Below are positions 34,534-44,256 of a stretch of DNA of 64,000 bases, one piece after another. The position numbers and the translations under genes were made by a program. Under the pieces are notes generated by a model. That model was not told the origin of the DNA and did not search any database. It saw only the letters and a list, made by a program, of their open reading frames with translations. Position 1 is the stretch's first letter. Each line of letters starts with the position of its first letter. Source of the stretch: Pseudidiomarina woesei (GTDB taxonomy: Bacteria > Pseudomonadota > Gammaproteobacteria > Enterobacterales > Alteromonadaceae); assembly GCF_001418345.1 (NCBI RefSeq), contig NZ_LIPW01000006.1, forward strand, positions 1-64,000, in the 5' to 3' direction.

Positions 34534-35313
34534 ATGCTAGTTGTCATTTCACCAGCGAAAAACTTGGACTACGATAGCCCTTTGCCGACTGAGCAATATA
34601 GCCAGCCACGCATGTTAGAGCGCGCCCAAGAGTTGGTGGATAGATGTCAAGCGTTGTCGCCTCAGGAGCTTAGCCAGCTCATGAAAATTAGCGATAAACT
34701 AGCTGGTTTGAATGCCGCTCGGTTCGCCGAGTGGCATACGCCGTTCTCCCCTGATAATGCTCGCCCGGCGATTTATGCGTTTGACGGTGATGTGTATTCG
34801 GGGCTAGCCGCTGAAAAGCTTTCTGATGAAGCAATTGCATATGCTCAGGAACATTTACGTATATTGTCTGGTCTATATGGCGTATTACGACCATTAGATT
34901 TAATGCAGCCCTACCGTTTGGAAATGGGCACGAAGCTAGATACCGCCCGCGGCCATAACTTGTATGAATTTTGGCGCGACGAAATAACCGATATGCTTAA
35001 CGAAGATTTAGCCGCTATCGATTCTGACGTGGTGGTAAACTTAGCGTCGCAGGAGTATTTTTCAAGTGTGCAGCAAAAGCGCCTGAAAGCGCGAATAATT
35101 ACTCCAGTTTTCAAGGATGAAAAGAATGGTCAGTTTAAAGTAATCAGTTTTTGGGCAAAAAAAGCACGTGGCATGATGGCAAGATTTATCATGAACGAGC
35201 AGCCAAAAACGGTTAGTGATTTGCGCCGATTTAATGCCGCAGGGTATCGTTTCAATGCCGATGCTTCGAGCGAAAATGAATTGGTGTTTTATCGCGCAGA
35301 ACGTGATCAGTAG
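34534..35313 (+). CDS. yaaA: Peroxide stress protein YaaA
   Basis: 259 residues, the family length (DUF328). MLVVISPAKNLDYDSPLP is the characteristic start, with LSQLMKISDKLAGLNAARFAEW, YAFDGDVYSGL and FISFWAKKARGMMARFI-type blocks along the chain. In E. coli YaaA is induced by OxyR and lowers intracellular free iron during peroxide stress; it binds DNA in vitro. GGAGAT upstream. No OxyR site is visible in the 38-bp gap after secF, so it may be read from the secDF transcript. Confidence 0.93.
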   Translation: MLVVISPAKNLDYDSPLPTEQYSQPRMLERAQELVDRCQALSPQELSQLMKISDKLAGLNAARFAEWHTPFSPDNARPAIYAFDGDVYSGLAAEKLSDEAIAYAQEHLRILSGLYGVLRPLDLMQPYRLEMGTKLDTARGHNLYEFWRDEITDMLNEDLAAIDSDVVVNLASQEYFSSVQQKRLKARIITPVFKDEKNGQFKVISFWAKKARGMMARFIMNEQPKTVSDLRRFNAAGYRFNADASSENELVFYRAERDQ

Positions 35314-35333
35314 TTAGGCGAAAGGAGAATCGA

Positions 35334-36188
35334 ATGAGAGACTTTGGGCAAGACCAAGCACCTGCAGCAAACAGCACTAATAAGTTAAAGCTTATTGTTA
35401 GCGTCATTGTGGTGCTCGCAATCGCGATAGTGGTTGTGTTCTGGTTAGCGCAGCAGCAGTCACCTCAACCGCTACCGCAACCGGTGGTGCAACCTGAAGT
35501 AACTCAGCCTATCGCAGAAGAGCCCGAACTTATTGAGCCTGAAGTTAGCGAAACTGTGGAAATTGAAGCTCAGCCCGTAGCTGAACCTGTAGCCGAACCT
35601 GAACCGGTTAAACCATTACCGACTCTGAGCAATAGCTCCACTGCTGTATTAGACGAACTCGCTGAATTCGAGCAAGATACCGCTCCATTAAAAGGGGAGC
35701 AACTAATTCGCGATACCGTTGTGTTCGTCGACAATTTACGCCAAGGCATAGTGGTTCGTGATAAAGCGGTCATTGAGCCGCCTAAAGGGAAATTTCGAGT
35801 TCTTGAACAAAATGGCAAAGTGTATATCGATCCGCGCAGCTACGATCGCTACAACACAGTTGTCGATTGGTTTGTAAGTTTAAATACCCAAGTATTGGTT
35901 GATTTGTTCACCCGCTATCAGCCGTTAAGCCAAGCTGCACTTGCTGAAGTTGGCTATCCAGATGAAAACCCCAAGTATGTGTTGCTCGAGGCTATCGACG
36001 TGTTGTTGTCCACTCCTTCAGTAGGCACGGTCATTGAGCTAAATGACGACTCGGTGATGTATCGTTATGCGGACCCTACGCTGGAAGCCTTGCCGGCGGC
36101 ACAAAAACAAATGTTGCGAATGGGGCCAGATAACATTCGCCGCGTAAAATTGAAGCTTGAAGAATTACAACAAGCCCTGCAGCAATAA
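35334..36188 (+). CDS. DUF3014 family membrane protein
   Basis: 284 residues. Cytoplasmic start, one membrane helix (LIVSVIVVLAIAIVVVFWLAQQ, about 22-43), a Pro/Glu-rich linker with repeated QPVAEPVAEPEP (about 45-100), then a folded DUF3014 domain (about 105-284; LRQGIVVRDKAVIEPP, YDRYNTVVDWFVSLNTQVLVDLFTRYQPLSQAALAEVGYP). The linker is long enough to cross much of the periplasm, suggesting an envelope-spanning role. GAAAGGAG precedes the ATG. The stop overlaps the next gene's start by one base. Confidence 0.88.
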   Translation: MRDFGQDQAPAANSTNKLKLIVSVIVVLAIAIVVVFWLAQQQSPQPLPQPVVQPEVTQPIAEEPELIEPEVSETVEIEAQPVAEPVAEPEPVKPLPTLSNSSTAVLDELAEFEQDTAPLKGEQLIRDTVVFVDNLRQGIVVRDKAVIEPPKGKFRVLEQNGKVYIDPRSYDRYNTVVDWFVSLNTQVLVDLFTRYQPLSQAALAEVGYPDENPKYVLLEAIDVLLSTPSVGTVIELNDDSVMYRYADPTLEALPAAQKQMLRMGPDNIRRVKLKLEELQQALQQ

Positions 36189-36793
36189 TGACAAAGCATG
36201 AGAACATAATTCCGCCGCAGTTAGTCGGCGATTTTCCGCTTCGTGGTAATGCCTTCAGCCGTTGGGTTGGTCGCGTTGGCATGCGGTTGCTCGGTGGTTG
36301 GCGTATTGAAGGGCAGCTCCCTAATGTGCGTAAAGCCATTATTCCCGTGGCACCACACACGTCAAACTGGGACTTCTTCATTGGGGTGTTCGTTATGCTC
36401 GCACTAGGGCTTAACCTAAGCTACCTTGGTAAGCACACCATATTTCGGTTTCCCGTGAATGGCCTATTACGTTGGCTAGGTGGTATACCCGTTGACCGCC
36501 GAGCTGCAGCTGGTGTTGTTGAACAAATGGTTCAACAATTTGAGCAGCGCGAACAGCTTATTTTAGCGCTCTCACCAGAGGGAACCCGCAAAAAAGTCAC
36601 CGAATGGAAGAAAGGTTTTCTTCACATAGCCAAAGCCGCTCAAGTACCGGTGGTGCCGGTTGCGCTCGATTTTTCGCGTAAAGTAGTCGACATTACCACG
36701 CCGCTAATGATTACTGGCGATATTGATGCTGAGCTCGCTCGAGTTAAAACAGCACTCTCTCATGCGGTCGGAAAACATCCAGAACATGCCTGA
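36188..36793 (+). CDS. Lysophospholipid acyltransferase family protein
   Basis: 201 residues of the PlsC-like glycerolipid acyltransferase superfamily. Catalytic H-x4-D appears as PHTSNWDFF, the acceptor block as [20 protein letters not shown] (the EGTR motif), with [12 protein letters not shown] between. Short members with HTSNWD are common in marine gammaproteobacteria and may act on lysophospholipids or ornithine lipids; the substrate is not readable. Translationally coupled to the DUF3014 gene (TAATG overlap). Confidence 0.88.
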   Translation: MTKHENIIPPQLVGDFPLRGNAFSRWVGRVGMRLLGGWRIEGQLPNVRKAIIPVAPHTSNWDFFIGVFVMLALGLNLSYLGKHTIFRFPVNGLLRWLGGIPVDRRAAAGVVEQMVQQFEQREQLILALSPEGTRKKVTEWKKGFLHIAKAAQVPVVPVALDFSRKVVDITTPLMITGDIDAELARVKTALSHAVGKHPEHA

Positions 36794-36805
36794 TTGGCAA
36801 AATTG

Positions 36806-36814
36806 TGCTATTAT
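36806..36814 (+). promoter_or_regulatory. Extended -10 promoter for ribH-nusB-thiL-pgpA
   Basis: TGC-TATTAT, an extended -10 element 30 bp upstream of ribH; no clear -35 is seen. It would drive the four-gene operon. Confidence 0.5.
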
Positions 36815-36843
36815 CGCGCCGATTTTTACAAAAGGACTCAACC

Positions 36844-37308
36844 ATGAACGTAATTGAAGGCGGAATTGCCGCTCCAAGTAAGAAATTTGCGATTGTCGTC
36901 TCGCGGTTTAACCACTTTGTGGTTGATAGCTTATTGGACGGCGCGTTAACTACGTTAAAGCATTATGGCCAAGTGAGCAGTGACGATATCACCGTGGTAC
37001 GTGTGCCTGGTGCGTATGAAATTCCGTTAACGGCTAAGCTACTGGCAAAGTCAGGCAAGTATGACGCAATTATCGCCATTGGTGCGGTTATTCGTGGTGG
37101 TACGCCACACTTTGACTTTGTTGCTGGCGAAAGCAACAGTGGCCTGGGTCGTGTTGCCTTAGAACATGAAGTACCAGTTGCCTTTGGTATTATTACCACC
37201 GACAGCATTGAGCAAGCCATTGAACGCAGTGGCACCAAGGCCGGTAATAAAGGTTCAGAAGCGGCGCTAAGTGCGCTTGAAATGGTTAATGTACTGAGCC
37301 AAATTTAA
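36844..37308 (+). CDS. ribH: 6,7-dimethyl-8-ribityllumazine synthase
   Basis: 154 residues, standard size. Motifs: [89 protein letters not shown] with the catalytic His in TPHFD. Makes lumazine, the last precursor of riboflavin. AAAAGGACTC precedes ATG 36844. It heads the ribH-nusB-thiL-pgpA operon; ribD, ribE and ribBA, often adjacent in relatives, are absent from this window. Confidence 0.96.
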   Translation: MNVIEGGIAAPSKKFAIVVSRFNHFVVDSLLDGALTTLKHYGQVSSDDITVVRVPGAYEIPLTAKLLAKSGKYDAIIAIGAVIRGGTPHFDFVAGESNSGLGRVALEHEVPVAFGIITTDSIEQAIERSGTKAGNKGSEAALSALEMVNVLSQI

Positions 37309-37320
37309 GAGAGTTTATCA

Positions 37321-37740
37321 ATGAAACCAGCTGCACGCCGCAAGGCACGTAAGCTCGCCGTACAGGCGATTTACTCATGGCAATTGTCACAAAATAGCAT
37401 GAGTGATATTGAAGCCCAGTTTTTGACCGACAACGATACCAGTAAAGTCGACGTCGACTACTTTTTAGCGTTAGTACGCGGTGTTGCTGGCCAGTCGTCA
37501 ATGCTTGACGAAGCTTTAGAGCCGTTTCTTGATCGTCCACTCAAAGATCTTGATCAAGTTGAACTTTCGGTTCTGCGCTTAGCGGCATATGAGCTACGTG
37601 AACGTTTAGACGTACCTTACAAAGTAGCCATTAACGAAGCCATTGAACTAGCGAAGTCATTTGGTGCTGACGACAGCCACCGCTTTGTTAACGGTGTACT
37701 TGATAAAGCCATCGACTCGCTGCGCCCTGCGCGTAAATAA
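37321..37740 (+). CDS. nusB: Transcription antitermination protein NusB
   Basis: 139 residues, all-helical. Begins [25 protein letters not shown], with [57 protein letters not shown], the family signature. Binds boxA RNA with NusE (S10) in rRNA antitermination. GAGAG upstream; 12 bp after ribH. Confidence 0.97.
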   Translation: MKPAARRKARKLAVQAIYSWQLSQNSMSDIEAQFLTDNDTSKVDVDYFLALVRGVAGQSSMLDEALEPFLDRPLKDLDQVELSVLRLAAYELRERLDVPYKVAINEAIELAKSFGADDSHRFVNGVLDKAIDSLRPARK

Positions 37741-37750
37741 GTATCTCGAC

Positions 37751-38743
37751 ATGGCCTTTGGCGAATTCGATCTTATCGAAACCTACTTTACACATCGTCT
37801 GCCGCAACGCGACGACGTAACCGTTGGTATTGGTGATGACGGCGCAGTAGCAAGTGTGCCTGAAAAGTCTGACCTAGTGGTTGTAACCGACACCATGGTG
37901 CAAGGTGTACACTTCGATCAAGACACACCCGCGCGCGCCATTGGCCATAAAATAGTTGCTGTTAATTTAAGTGACTTAGCGGCAATGGGGGCGGAGCCGG
38001 CTTGGATTAGTCTTGCCCTTACCCTGCCAGAAATTAATGACGAATGGCTTACTGGTTTTGCGCATGGTTTGCGTGAAATTTGCGACTATTACAATTGCCA
38101 GCTTATTGGTGGTGACACAACCCAAGGGCCGTTATCGATTACCGTAACTGCGCATGGGTTTGTTCCTAAAGGTAAAGCGATTCGTCGCAGTGGTGCGAAG
38201 CCAGGAGACTGGCTTTATGTCAGCGGCACCCTAGGTGACGCAGGGTTAGCCTTAGCTGCTCGTCAGCACCGGCAGAAGCTTAACCCAGATTACGAACGTC
38301 GTTTAACAGAGCGTCTTTATTTTCCATCAGCACGAGTTGCTCTAGGGCAGTCATTACGCGGCATAGCCAGCAGTGCCATAGATGTATCAGATGGCTTATT
38401 GGCCGATGTCGGGCATATTTTAAAAGCTTCGCATGTTGGTGTTCGTATTAGTGTTGACGAACTGCCGTTGTCGCTTGCGGTAACCGAAAGCTTAAGTGCT
38501 GAGCAAGCTATTACTTATGCATTAACCAGCGGTGATGATTACGAACTGCTGTTTACCGTGCCTGAGGCACAACGTGGGTTGTTTGACACCGTGACTGCCC
38601 ACAGCCCGAGTAAACCTGTTTGTATTGGCCGAATTACCAATGAGCCAGAACTTGTGCAATTACGCTTTGGTGACGAACCGTGGGAGCTACCCGAAGGTAT
38701 CGCTGGTTTTGAGCATTTTCGTAAAACCGAGCTAAGCCAATGA
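37751..38743 (+). CDS. thiL: Thiamine-monophosphate kinase
   Basis: 330 residues. Start ATG 37751 gives MAFGEFDLIETYF; the open frame to 37661 overlaps nusB. PurM-like fold with DDVTVGIGDDGAVA, LVVVTDTMVQGVHFD, NLSDLAAMGAEPAWISLALTLP, QLIGGDTTQGP and AIDVSDGLLADVGHI, and TSGDDYELLFTVP. Phosphorylates thiamine phosphate to the diphosphate cofactor. The end overlaps pgpA by 4 bp. Confidence 0.96.
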   Translation: MAFGEFDLIETYFTHRLPQRDDVTVGIGDDGAVASVPEKSDLVVVTDTMVQGVHFDQDTPARAIGHKIVAVNLSDLAAMGAEPAWISLALTLPEINDEWLTGFAHGLREICDYYNCQLIGGDTTQGPLSITVTAHGFVPKGKAIRRSGAKPGDWLYVSGTLGDAGLALAARQHRQKLNPDYERRLTERLYFPSARVALGQSLRGIASSAIDVSDGLLADVGHILKASHVGVRISVDELPLSLAVTESLSAEQAITYALTSGDDYELLFTVPEAQRGLFDTVTAHSPSKPVCIGRITNEPELVQLRFGDEPWELPEGIAGFEHFRKTELSQ

Positions 38744-39216
38744 AAAAAATGCTGCTTAACCCCCTGCACTTGTTTGCATTTGGATTTGGCAGCGGGCTTA
38801 TGCCAAAGGCGCCGGGCACATTTGGTACTTTAGCCGCTATTCCTATTGTTTTTTTGCTACAACACTACTTCTCGCTCACCACCTACATTGCTGTTACCGC
38901 CATTGCCAGTATCGGTGGATTATGGCTTTGCGGCTATACCGCAAAAGCTCTTGGTGTGCATGACCACCCAGCCATTGTATGGGATGAAATTGCGGGTTTT
39001 ATGATTGCCATGATCGCGCTACCTTTCACCTGGTACAACGTAGTTGGGGCGTTTGTCTTGTTCCGCTTTTTCGATATTTATAAACCGGGCCCAATTGGCT
39101 GGTGTGATAAAAATTTAAAAGGCGGCGCAGGTATCATGGTTGATGACTTGCTGGCCGGAGCGGCCAGCGCCATCGTATTACATTTGCTGCATGCGGGTTT
39201 TAATTTGTTGCTCTAA
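38740..39216 (+). CDS. pgpA: Phosphatidylglycerophosphatase A
   Basis: 158 residues, inner membrane. [38 protein letters not shown] and [33 protein letters not shown] are diagnostic. Dephosphorylates phosphatidylglycerol phosphate. Start overlaps the thiL stop (ATGA). Its last 39 bp overlap the convergent dxs gene. Confidence 0.96.
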   Translation: MKKMLLNPLHLFAFGFGSGLMPKAPGTFGTLAAIPIVFLLQHYFSLTTYIAVTAIASIGGLWLCGYTAKALGVHDHPAIVWDEIAGFMIAMIALPFTWYNVVGAFVLFRFFDIYKPGPIGWCDKNLKGGAGIMVDDLLAGAASAIVLHLLHAGFNLLL

Positions 39217-41058
39217 CCCAGCCGCATCAAGCTTCAATTCAGCACGAATTTCTTCTTGGCTACCGTGTTTAATAAACACATCAGGCAAACCAATGTGTAA
39301 TACCGGTGTGCAAAGTGCTTGTGCTGCCAAATATTCACTCACAGCGCTGCCTGCGCCGCCTGCTATGGCATTTTCTTCAACGGTGACTAATAGGTCATGG
39401 CTAGCCGCTAATTCTCTCACCAGTGCCTCATCCAGCGGTTTGACAAAGCGCATATCGGCAACCGACGCATTGAGTTGTTCGGCACATGCTTCAACGTCTT
39501 GTAATAAGGTACCGAAGTTCAAAATCGCCACTTTTTTGCCGTGGCGCGTCATACGGCCTTTGCCTATCGGTAATGCTTGCATGGTGTCGTCTAGCGCTAC
39601 CCCGGTACCATTGCCACGTGGGTAACGAACTGCAGCGGGGCCTTGATGCATATGGCCGGTATAAAGCATATTGCGACATTCGTTTTCATCGCTTGGTACC
39701 ATAATGACCATGTTTGGTATGCAGCGCATGAAGCTTATATCGAAAGCACCTTGGTGCGTTGGGCCGTCGGCACCGACAATGCCAGCACGGTCTATCGCAA
39801 ACAATACGGGAAGTTCTTGCAGGGCGACGTCGTGAATAAGTTGATCATAGCCACGCTGTAAAAACGTCGAGTAAATTGCCACCACTGGGTGGTAACCACC
39901 AATGGCCAAGCCGGCACCAAAGGTAACCGCATGTTGCTCGGCAATGGCAACGTCAAAATATTGACCTGGGTATTTTTGCGAAAACTCAACCATGCCTGAA
40001 CCTTCACGCATGGCAGGGGTAACCGCCATTAGTTTGTCATCTTGAGCAGCCATGTCGCATAGCCAGTCGCCAAACACCTGAGAGTAAGACGGTGTGGTTG
40101 GTTTTTTACTTGGCAGTGAGGTTTGGCTTGGGTCAAATTTTGGCACGCCATGGTAGCCAATCGGGTCTTTTTCAGCCGGCGCGTAGCCTTTACCTTTGCG
40201 TGTAACAACATGCAAAAACTGCGGGCCCTTCAGGCTACGCATGTTGCGCAGCGTATCAACCAGCAAGTTCACGTCATGGCCATCAATTGGGCCAATGTAG
40301 TTAAAACCAAGCTCTTCAAAAATCGTGCCGGGGGCCACCATACCTTTAACGTGCTCTTCGGCACGGCTAGCAATATGTGAAATGCCCGGCATGCCCTGCA
40401 AAAGCTTTTTGCCGCTTTCACGAATGGAAGTATATACCTTGCCCGAAAGCACGCGTGCTAAATGATTGTTGAGCGCGCCAACGTTTTCGGAAATGGACAT
40501 GTCGTTGTCATTCAGAATAACTAACATGTCAGGCTTTATGTCACCGGCATGATTAAGCGCTTCAAAGGCCATGCCCGCCGTAATGGCGCCGTCGCCAATA
40601 ATTGAGACTACTTTTTGTTGAGTGTTATTGCGTTCGGCCGCAATTGCCATACCAAGAGCGGCACTAATCGAGGTGCTTGAATGACCAACACTAAGGGTGT
40701 CGTACTCGCTTTCTGGACGCCACGGAAACGGATGCAAGCCATCTTTTTGGCGAATGGTATGCAACTGTTCTTTACGACCGGTCAAAATTTTATGTGGGTA
40801 AGCCTGATGGCCAACATCCCAAACCAATTGATCATATGGCGTTGCATAAACATAGTGCAAGGCCACAGTTAGCTCTACAGTGCCAAGCCCTGAGGCCAAG
40901 TGCCCACTACTTTGGCTAACCGAATTAAGCAGGAACTCACGTACTTCGGCACAAACCTGCGGTAGCTGCCGCTCGTTTAACAAGCGCAAGTCTGCAGGTG
41001 TATGAATGGCCTTTAGCAATGCAGGCGAAGACGTTGAGTGACTACGGTTTGACGACAT
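39178..41058 (-). CDS. dxs: 1-deoxy-D-xylulose-5-phosphate synthase
   Basis: 626 residues, usual length. TPP-binding block [21 protein letters not shown]...[10 protein letters not shown], active-site [14 protein letters not shown], and transketolase C-terminal [15 protein letters not shown] plus [18 protein letters not shown]. First committed enzyme of the MEP isoprenoid route, also feeding thiamine and pyridoxal. It follows ispA by 3 bp in the xseB-ispA-dxs operon and overlaps pgpA at the 3' end. Confidence 0.97.
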   Translation of the reverse strand: MSSNRSHSTSSPALLKAIHTPADLRLLNERQLPQVCAEVREFLLNSVSQSSGHLASGLGTVELTVALHYVYATPYDQLVWDVGHQAYPHKILTGRKEQLHTIRQKDGLHPFPWRPESEYDTLSVGHSSTSISAALGMAIAAERNNTQQKVVSIIGDGAITAGMAFEALNHAGDIKPDMLVILNDNDMSISENVGALNNHLARVLSGKVYTSIRESGKKLLQGMPGISHIASRAEEHVKGMVAPGTIFEELGFNYIGPIDGHDVNLLVDTLRNMRSLKGPQFLHVVTRKGKGYAPAEKDPIGYHGVPKFDPSQTSLPSKKPTTPSYSQVFGDWLCDMAAQDDKLMAVTPAMREGSGMVEFSQKYPGQYFDVAIAEQHAVTFGAGLAIGGYHPVVAIYSTFLQRGYDQLIHDVALQELPVLFAIDRAGIVGADGPTHQGAFDISFMRCIPNMVIMVPSDENECRNMLYTGHMHQGPAAVRYPRGNGTGVALDDTMQALPIGKGRMTRHGKKVAILNFGTLLQDVEACAEQLNASVADMRFVKPLDEALVRELAASHDLLVTVEENAIAGGAGSAVSEYLAAQALCTPVLHIGLPDVFIKHGSQEEIRAELKLDAAGLEQQIKTRMQQM

Positions 41059-41061
41059 GTA

Positions 41062-41973
41062 TTAATGATCCCGATTCAGCAGATGATCTGCGAAAGCTTC
41101 CAGTATTTCCGTATTGTAAGGAATTTTGGCTAAGGCATGAAGCGCTTTATGATGTAAATCGTGTAAGCGTTGCTGCGCACCATCAAGCCCAAGCAAACTC
41201 ACATAAGTAGCTTTGTTGGCGTTGATATCGCTGCCTTGGGTTTTGCCAAGGGCTGCAGTTTCGCCAATTACATCAAGAATATCGTCGCGTACTTGGAAAG
41301 CGAGCCCTAAATAATGAGCAAAAGCGTCGAAATTGGCGCGATGCGCTTGCGCGCTATCATGGCCGGCTAGCACACCTAGCTGAACCGCAGCACGAATAAG
41401 TGCACCCGTTTTATGAATGTGCACTTGCGCCAATTCAGACTCAGGTAGTTGCAGACCGGTTGCGGCTAAGTCGAGTGCTTGACCGCCACACATGCCGCGA
41501 TCACCGCTGGCTTCTGCGAGCACATGAATCATTTCTAATTGGCGTTTTGCATCAAGTGTCGCATCAGGGCGACTTATTAACTCAAATGCAAGTGTTTGCA
41601 GCGAGTCGCCGGCAAGAATAGCAATAGCTTCATCAAATGCGATGTGACAGGTGGGTTGGCCACGACGTAAAGTGTCGTTATCCATTGCCGGTAAGTCGTC
41701 GTGAATAAGCGAATAGGCATGCACACATTCAATAGCAGCAGCGGCATGATTCAAACTGGTCTCGCTAGCGCCACAAAGCTGGCCAACTTGCAGCGTCAAG
41801 AAAGGGCGAACGCGTTTTCCACCAAGCACCAACGCGTAGCGCATGGCCTCATTCAAACGCGGCGCTACGGCTTTGCGTTGTTCTAATATGCGCTCAAGCA
41901 ACGCATTGATATGTTCTTTGGAGCCATTTAACAATGCGTTTATTGAGGTGGTTACCGGCGCAGTGGAGCTCAC
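41062..41973 (-). CDS. ispA: Farnesyl diphosphate synthase
   Basis: 303 residues. First Asp-rich motif [21 protein letters not shown] and second [23 protein letters not shown] near the start; GGQALDLAA in the middle. Condenses IPP and DMAPP/GPP to farnesyl diphosphate. ATG overlaps the xseB stop by 4 bp (ATGA), so translation is coupled. Confidence 0.96.
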   Translation of the reverse strand: MSSTAPVTTSINALLNGSKEHINALLERILEQRKAVAPRLNEAMRYALVLGGKRVRPFLTLQVGQLCGASETSLNHAAAAIECVHAYSLIHDDLPAMDNDTLRRGQPTCHIAFDEAIAILAGDSLQTLAFELISRPDATLDAKRQLEMIHVLAEASGDRGMCGGQALDLAATGLQLPESELAQVHIHKTGALIRAAVQLGVLAGHDSAQAHRANFDAFAHYLGLAFQVRDDILDVIGETAALGKTQGSDINANKATYVSLLGLDGAQQRLHDLHHKALHALAKIPYNTEILEAFADHLLNRDH

Positions 41974-42212
41974 GCTTCGTCCTCACCCGTATTGTTGCCA
42001 TGGAAGGCGCCTAGCTGTTCACCATTTTGTTGCTGAAGCAATTGACTAACCTTTTGTTCAGCTTGTTGCAGCTTCTGCTGGCTAAGTCGCGATAACTTAA
42101 CCGCTTCTTCAAATTGTTCAAGCGCCTTTTCTAGCGGTAATTCACCTTGCTCCAACTGCACCACAATGCGTTCGAGTTGTTGCATAGCTTGTTCAAAAGA
42201 TAAATCGCTCAT
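41970..42212 (-). CDS. xseB: Exodeoxyribonuclease VII small subunit
   Basis: 80 residues. [48 protein letters not shown] is the complete family pattern; ATG 42212 gives it exactly, so the 23 upstream residues of the open frame are left out. Partners the XseA subunit, encoded far away at 59156-60481. First gene of xseB-ispA-dxs, divergent from thiI. Confidence 0.95.
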   Translation of the reverse strand: MSDLSFEQAMQQLERIVVQLEQGELPLEKALEQFEEAVKLSRLSQQKLQQAEQKVSQLLQQQNGEQLGAFHGNNTGEDEA

Positions 42213-42287
42213 AGGGGTAGTGTATCCAGTACGGTGCCGAGATATGGCGGACAAGTTACCTTGATTCCGCAGCGCGGTCAAATCAGG

Positions 42288-42293
42288 TATAAT
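42288..42293 (+). promoter_or_regulatory. -10 element of the thiI promoter
   Basis: Perfect TATAAT 46 bp upstream of thiI. The best -35 (TTGATT at 42261) is 21 bp away, so the promoter may need an activator or act through its -10. Confidence 0.5.
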
Positions 42294-42338
42294 GCCGCGT
42301 TTTCACACGATGTAACACTAACGGCCGCAAAAAATCTC

Positions 42339-43862
42339 ATGAAATTTATTGTTCGACTCCACGCAGAAATCACCATTAAAAGTAAAGGCGTTCGTAAACG
42401 CTACGGTAAGGTACTGGTAAATAATCTGAAAAGTATCTTGCGCCGCAATGAAGTAAACGCCAAGGTCATTTGGTGTTGGGATCGAATTGAAGTGATTGTC
42501 CCAGAACAAAGTAGCGAAGCTCACAGTGAATTTGCACCTAAAAGCGCTGAATTTGTCAGTGAGTTGCTACAGCGGGTTCCGGGTATTTCATGGTTTAGTC
42601 GCTCGTATGAGTTGCCGTTGCCTGAGGGCGAGCCAACTGACTTTGAGCCAATTATGGCGCAGGTTTTGAATCTTTGGCAACCAACTATTAGCAGGCGAAA
42701 ATTTGCCGTCCGCGTCAAGCGTAAGGGAACACATCCGTTTCGGTCGCTTGATCTTGAGCGCTACTTAGGCGGCGGCATTTTAAAACATTGCGAAGGTACT
42801 CGCGTTGACTTACGCCGCCCAGATGTTGAAGTGCGGGTTGAAATAGACCATGACACGGTGCGTGTATTTGGAGATAAGCAACAAGGCTTAGGCGGATTTC
42901 CGTTACCAACCCAAGAAACCGTGCTGAGTTTGCTGTCAGGGGGGTTTGACTCTAGCGTGGCCAGTTTCCAAATGCTTCGACGCGGTGCGCGGGTGCATTT
43001 TTGCTTTTTTAATTTGGGCGGAGCACAGCATGAAACAGGAGTACGGCAAACTGCGTATTACTTGTGGCAGCAATATGCAAGCTCGCATCCATTGAAGTTT
43101 ATTAGTGTTGATTTCGCGCCAGTGGTGGAAGAAATCTTAACCAAAATTGATAACGGTTTAATGGGCGTGGTGCTGAAACGCCAAATGCTACGCGCCGCAG
43201 AAATGGTCGCCGACAAGTTACACACAGCAGCTGTTGTTACCGGTGAGGCGCTTGGGCAAGTGTCAAGCCAAACGCTAAGTAACCTCAGTGTTATTGACGA
43301 AGCAACCAATAAGTTGGTTTTACGCCCGCTAATTACTATGGACAAGCAGGAAATCATTAACATTGCGCAACAAATTGGTACTGCAGATTTTGCCCGAAGC
43401 ATGCCAGAATACTGCGGTGTCATTTCTAATAAGCCAACGGTCAAAGCGCAGCGCGACGTGTTGGCAGAAGCAGAGCAACTGCTAGACATAACTCTGTTGG
43501 AACAAGTGGTGCGTCAATCGCGCGTGGAAGATGTGAGCCAAATTGGCGAGACCACCGAGGCGCGGGTCACCAAATTGGATACTGTTGCTGCAGTGCAGCC
43601 CCAGTTGCATGAAATTATTGATATTCGCAGTAGCGACGAAGTAGAACGCAAGGCATTTAATGCGCCGAATGCAGCTATCACGGTGCGCCATATACCATTT
43701 TTTAAATTAGCGACAGCGTTTGCCGAACTTGATCCAAACAAGACCTATTTGCTGTATTGCGAAAAAGGCGTGATGAGCAAGTTACAAGCTTTATATTTAC
43801 AAGAACAAGGTTATAACAACGTGGCGGTTTATCAGCCATCCGCAGTAGCCGCCGCAGAATAA
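42339..43862 (+). CDS. thiI: tRNA 4-thiouridine synthase ThiI with rhodanese domain
   Basis: 507 residues. An N-terminal ferredoxin-like and THUMP region (about 1-165), then a PP-loop ATPase with LSLLSGGFDSSVASF, then EYCGVISNKPTV with Cys359 (equivalent to E. coli C344). A C-terminal rhodanese-like domain (about 410-507) carries Cys474 in LLYCEKGVMS (E. coli C456). Makes s4U8 in tRNA and supplies sulfur for the thiamine thiazole. Both catalytic cysteines are intact. The family start is ATG 42339. A TATAAT box lies upstream. Confidence 0.96.
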   Translation: MKFIVRLHAEITIKSKGVRKRYGKVLVNNLKSILRRNEVNAKVIWCWDRIEVIVPEQSSEAHSEFAPKSAEFVSELLQRVPGISWFSRSYELPLPEGEPTDFEPIMAQVLNLWQPTISRRKFAVRVKRKGTHPFRSLDLERYLGGGILKHCEGTRVDLRRPDVEVRVEIDHDTVRVFGDKQQGLGGFPLPTQETVLSLLSGGFDSSVASFQMLRRGARVHFCFFNLGGAQHETGVRQTAYYLWQQYASSHPLKFISVDFAPVVEEILTKIDNGLMGVVLKRQMLRAAEMVADKLHTAAVVTGEALGQVSSQTLSNLSVIDEATNKLVLRPLITMDKQEIINIAQQIGTADFARSMPEYCGVISNKPTVKAQRDVLAEAEQLLDITLLEQVVRQSRVEDVSQIGETTEARVTKLDTVAAVQPQLHEIIDIRSSDEVERKAFNAPNAAITVRHIPFFKLATAFAELDPNKTYLLYCEKGVMSKLQALYLQEQGYNNVAVYQPSAVAAAE

Positions 43863-43871
43863 GGATTATTC

Positions 43872-44237
43872 ATGACGTCAAGAAATGTCGCGCGATTAGT
43901 GTTTTTAGTGGTTCTTGTCGGTTCGACAATTGCGTTTTTAATGCAAATTTCTACCGGTGCAGTGCCACGTTTTCAGCATTTAGACAAAGTGGTGCATTTT
44001 GCCGCGTTTTTTATCTTGGCGTTGACCTTTCATCGGGCCTTCCCCATACCTATTTGGGCCGCATTACTGTTGTTGATAGGTTATGGGTTAGTGATTGAAT
44101 GGGTGCAAGACATGCTGCCATATCGGTCATCAAGTATTGGTGACTTGATTGCTGATGCCGCGGGCGCGGCAAGTTATTACGGCTACGTTTTTGTGCGCTT
44201 TCAATGGCGTAAGCAACAACAAAAAAAATCGAAGTAG
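43872..44237 (+). CDS. VanZ-like family protein
   Basis: 121 residues with about four hydrophobic segments. LDKVVHFAAFFILALTFHRAF, GYGLVIEWVQDMLPYRSSSIGDLIADAAGAASYYGYV is the VanZ-like pattern (F-x-D-K-x-x-H, and D-x-x-A-N/D-x-x-G). VanZ gives low teicoplanin resistance in enterococci; chromosomal members in gammaproteobacteria have no defined role. Lies 9 bp after thiI and likely shares its transcript. The lysine-rich C-terminus is encoded by one arm of the terminator. Confidence 0.88.
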   Translation: MTSRNVARLVFLVVLVGSTIAFLMQISTGAVPRFQHLDKVVHFAAFFILALTFHRAFPIPIWAALLLLIGYGLVIEWVQDMLPYRSSSIGDLIADAAGAASYYGYVFVRFQWRKQQQKKSK

Positions 44238-44256
44238 CGAACTACTTCGATTTTTT
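44223..44256. terminator. Bidirectional terminator built from two gene ends
   Basis: Perfect 15-bp arms AAAAAATCGAAGTAG (44223-44237) and CTACTTCGATTTTTT (44242-44256), CGAA loop. The arms contain the stop codons and final Lys/Ser codons of both converging genes. Confidence 0.92.
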
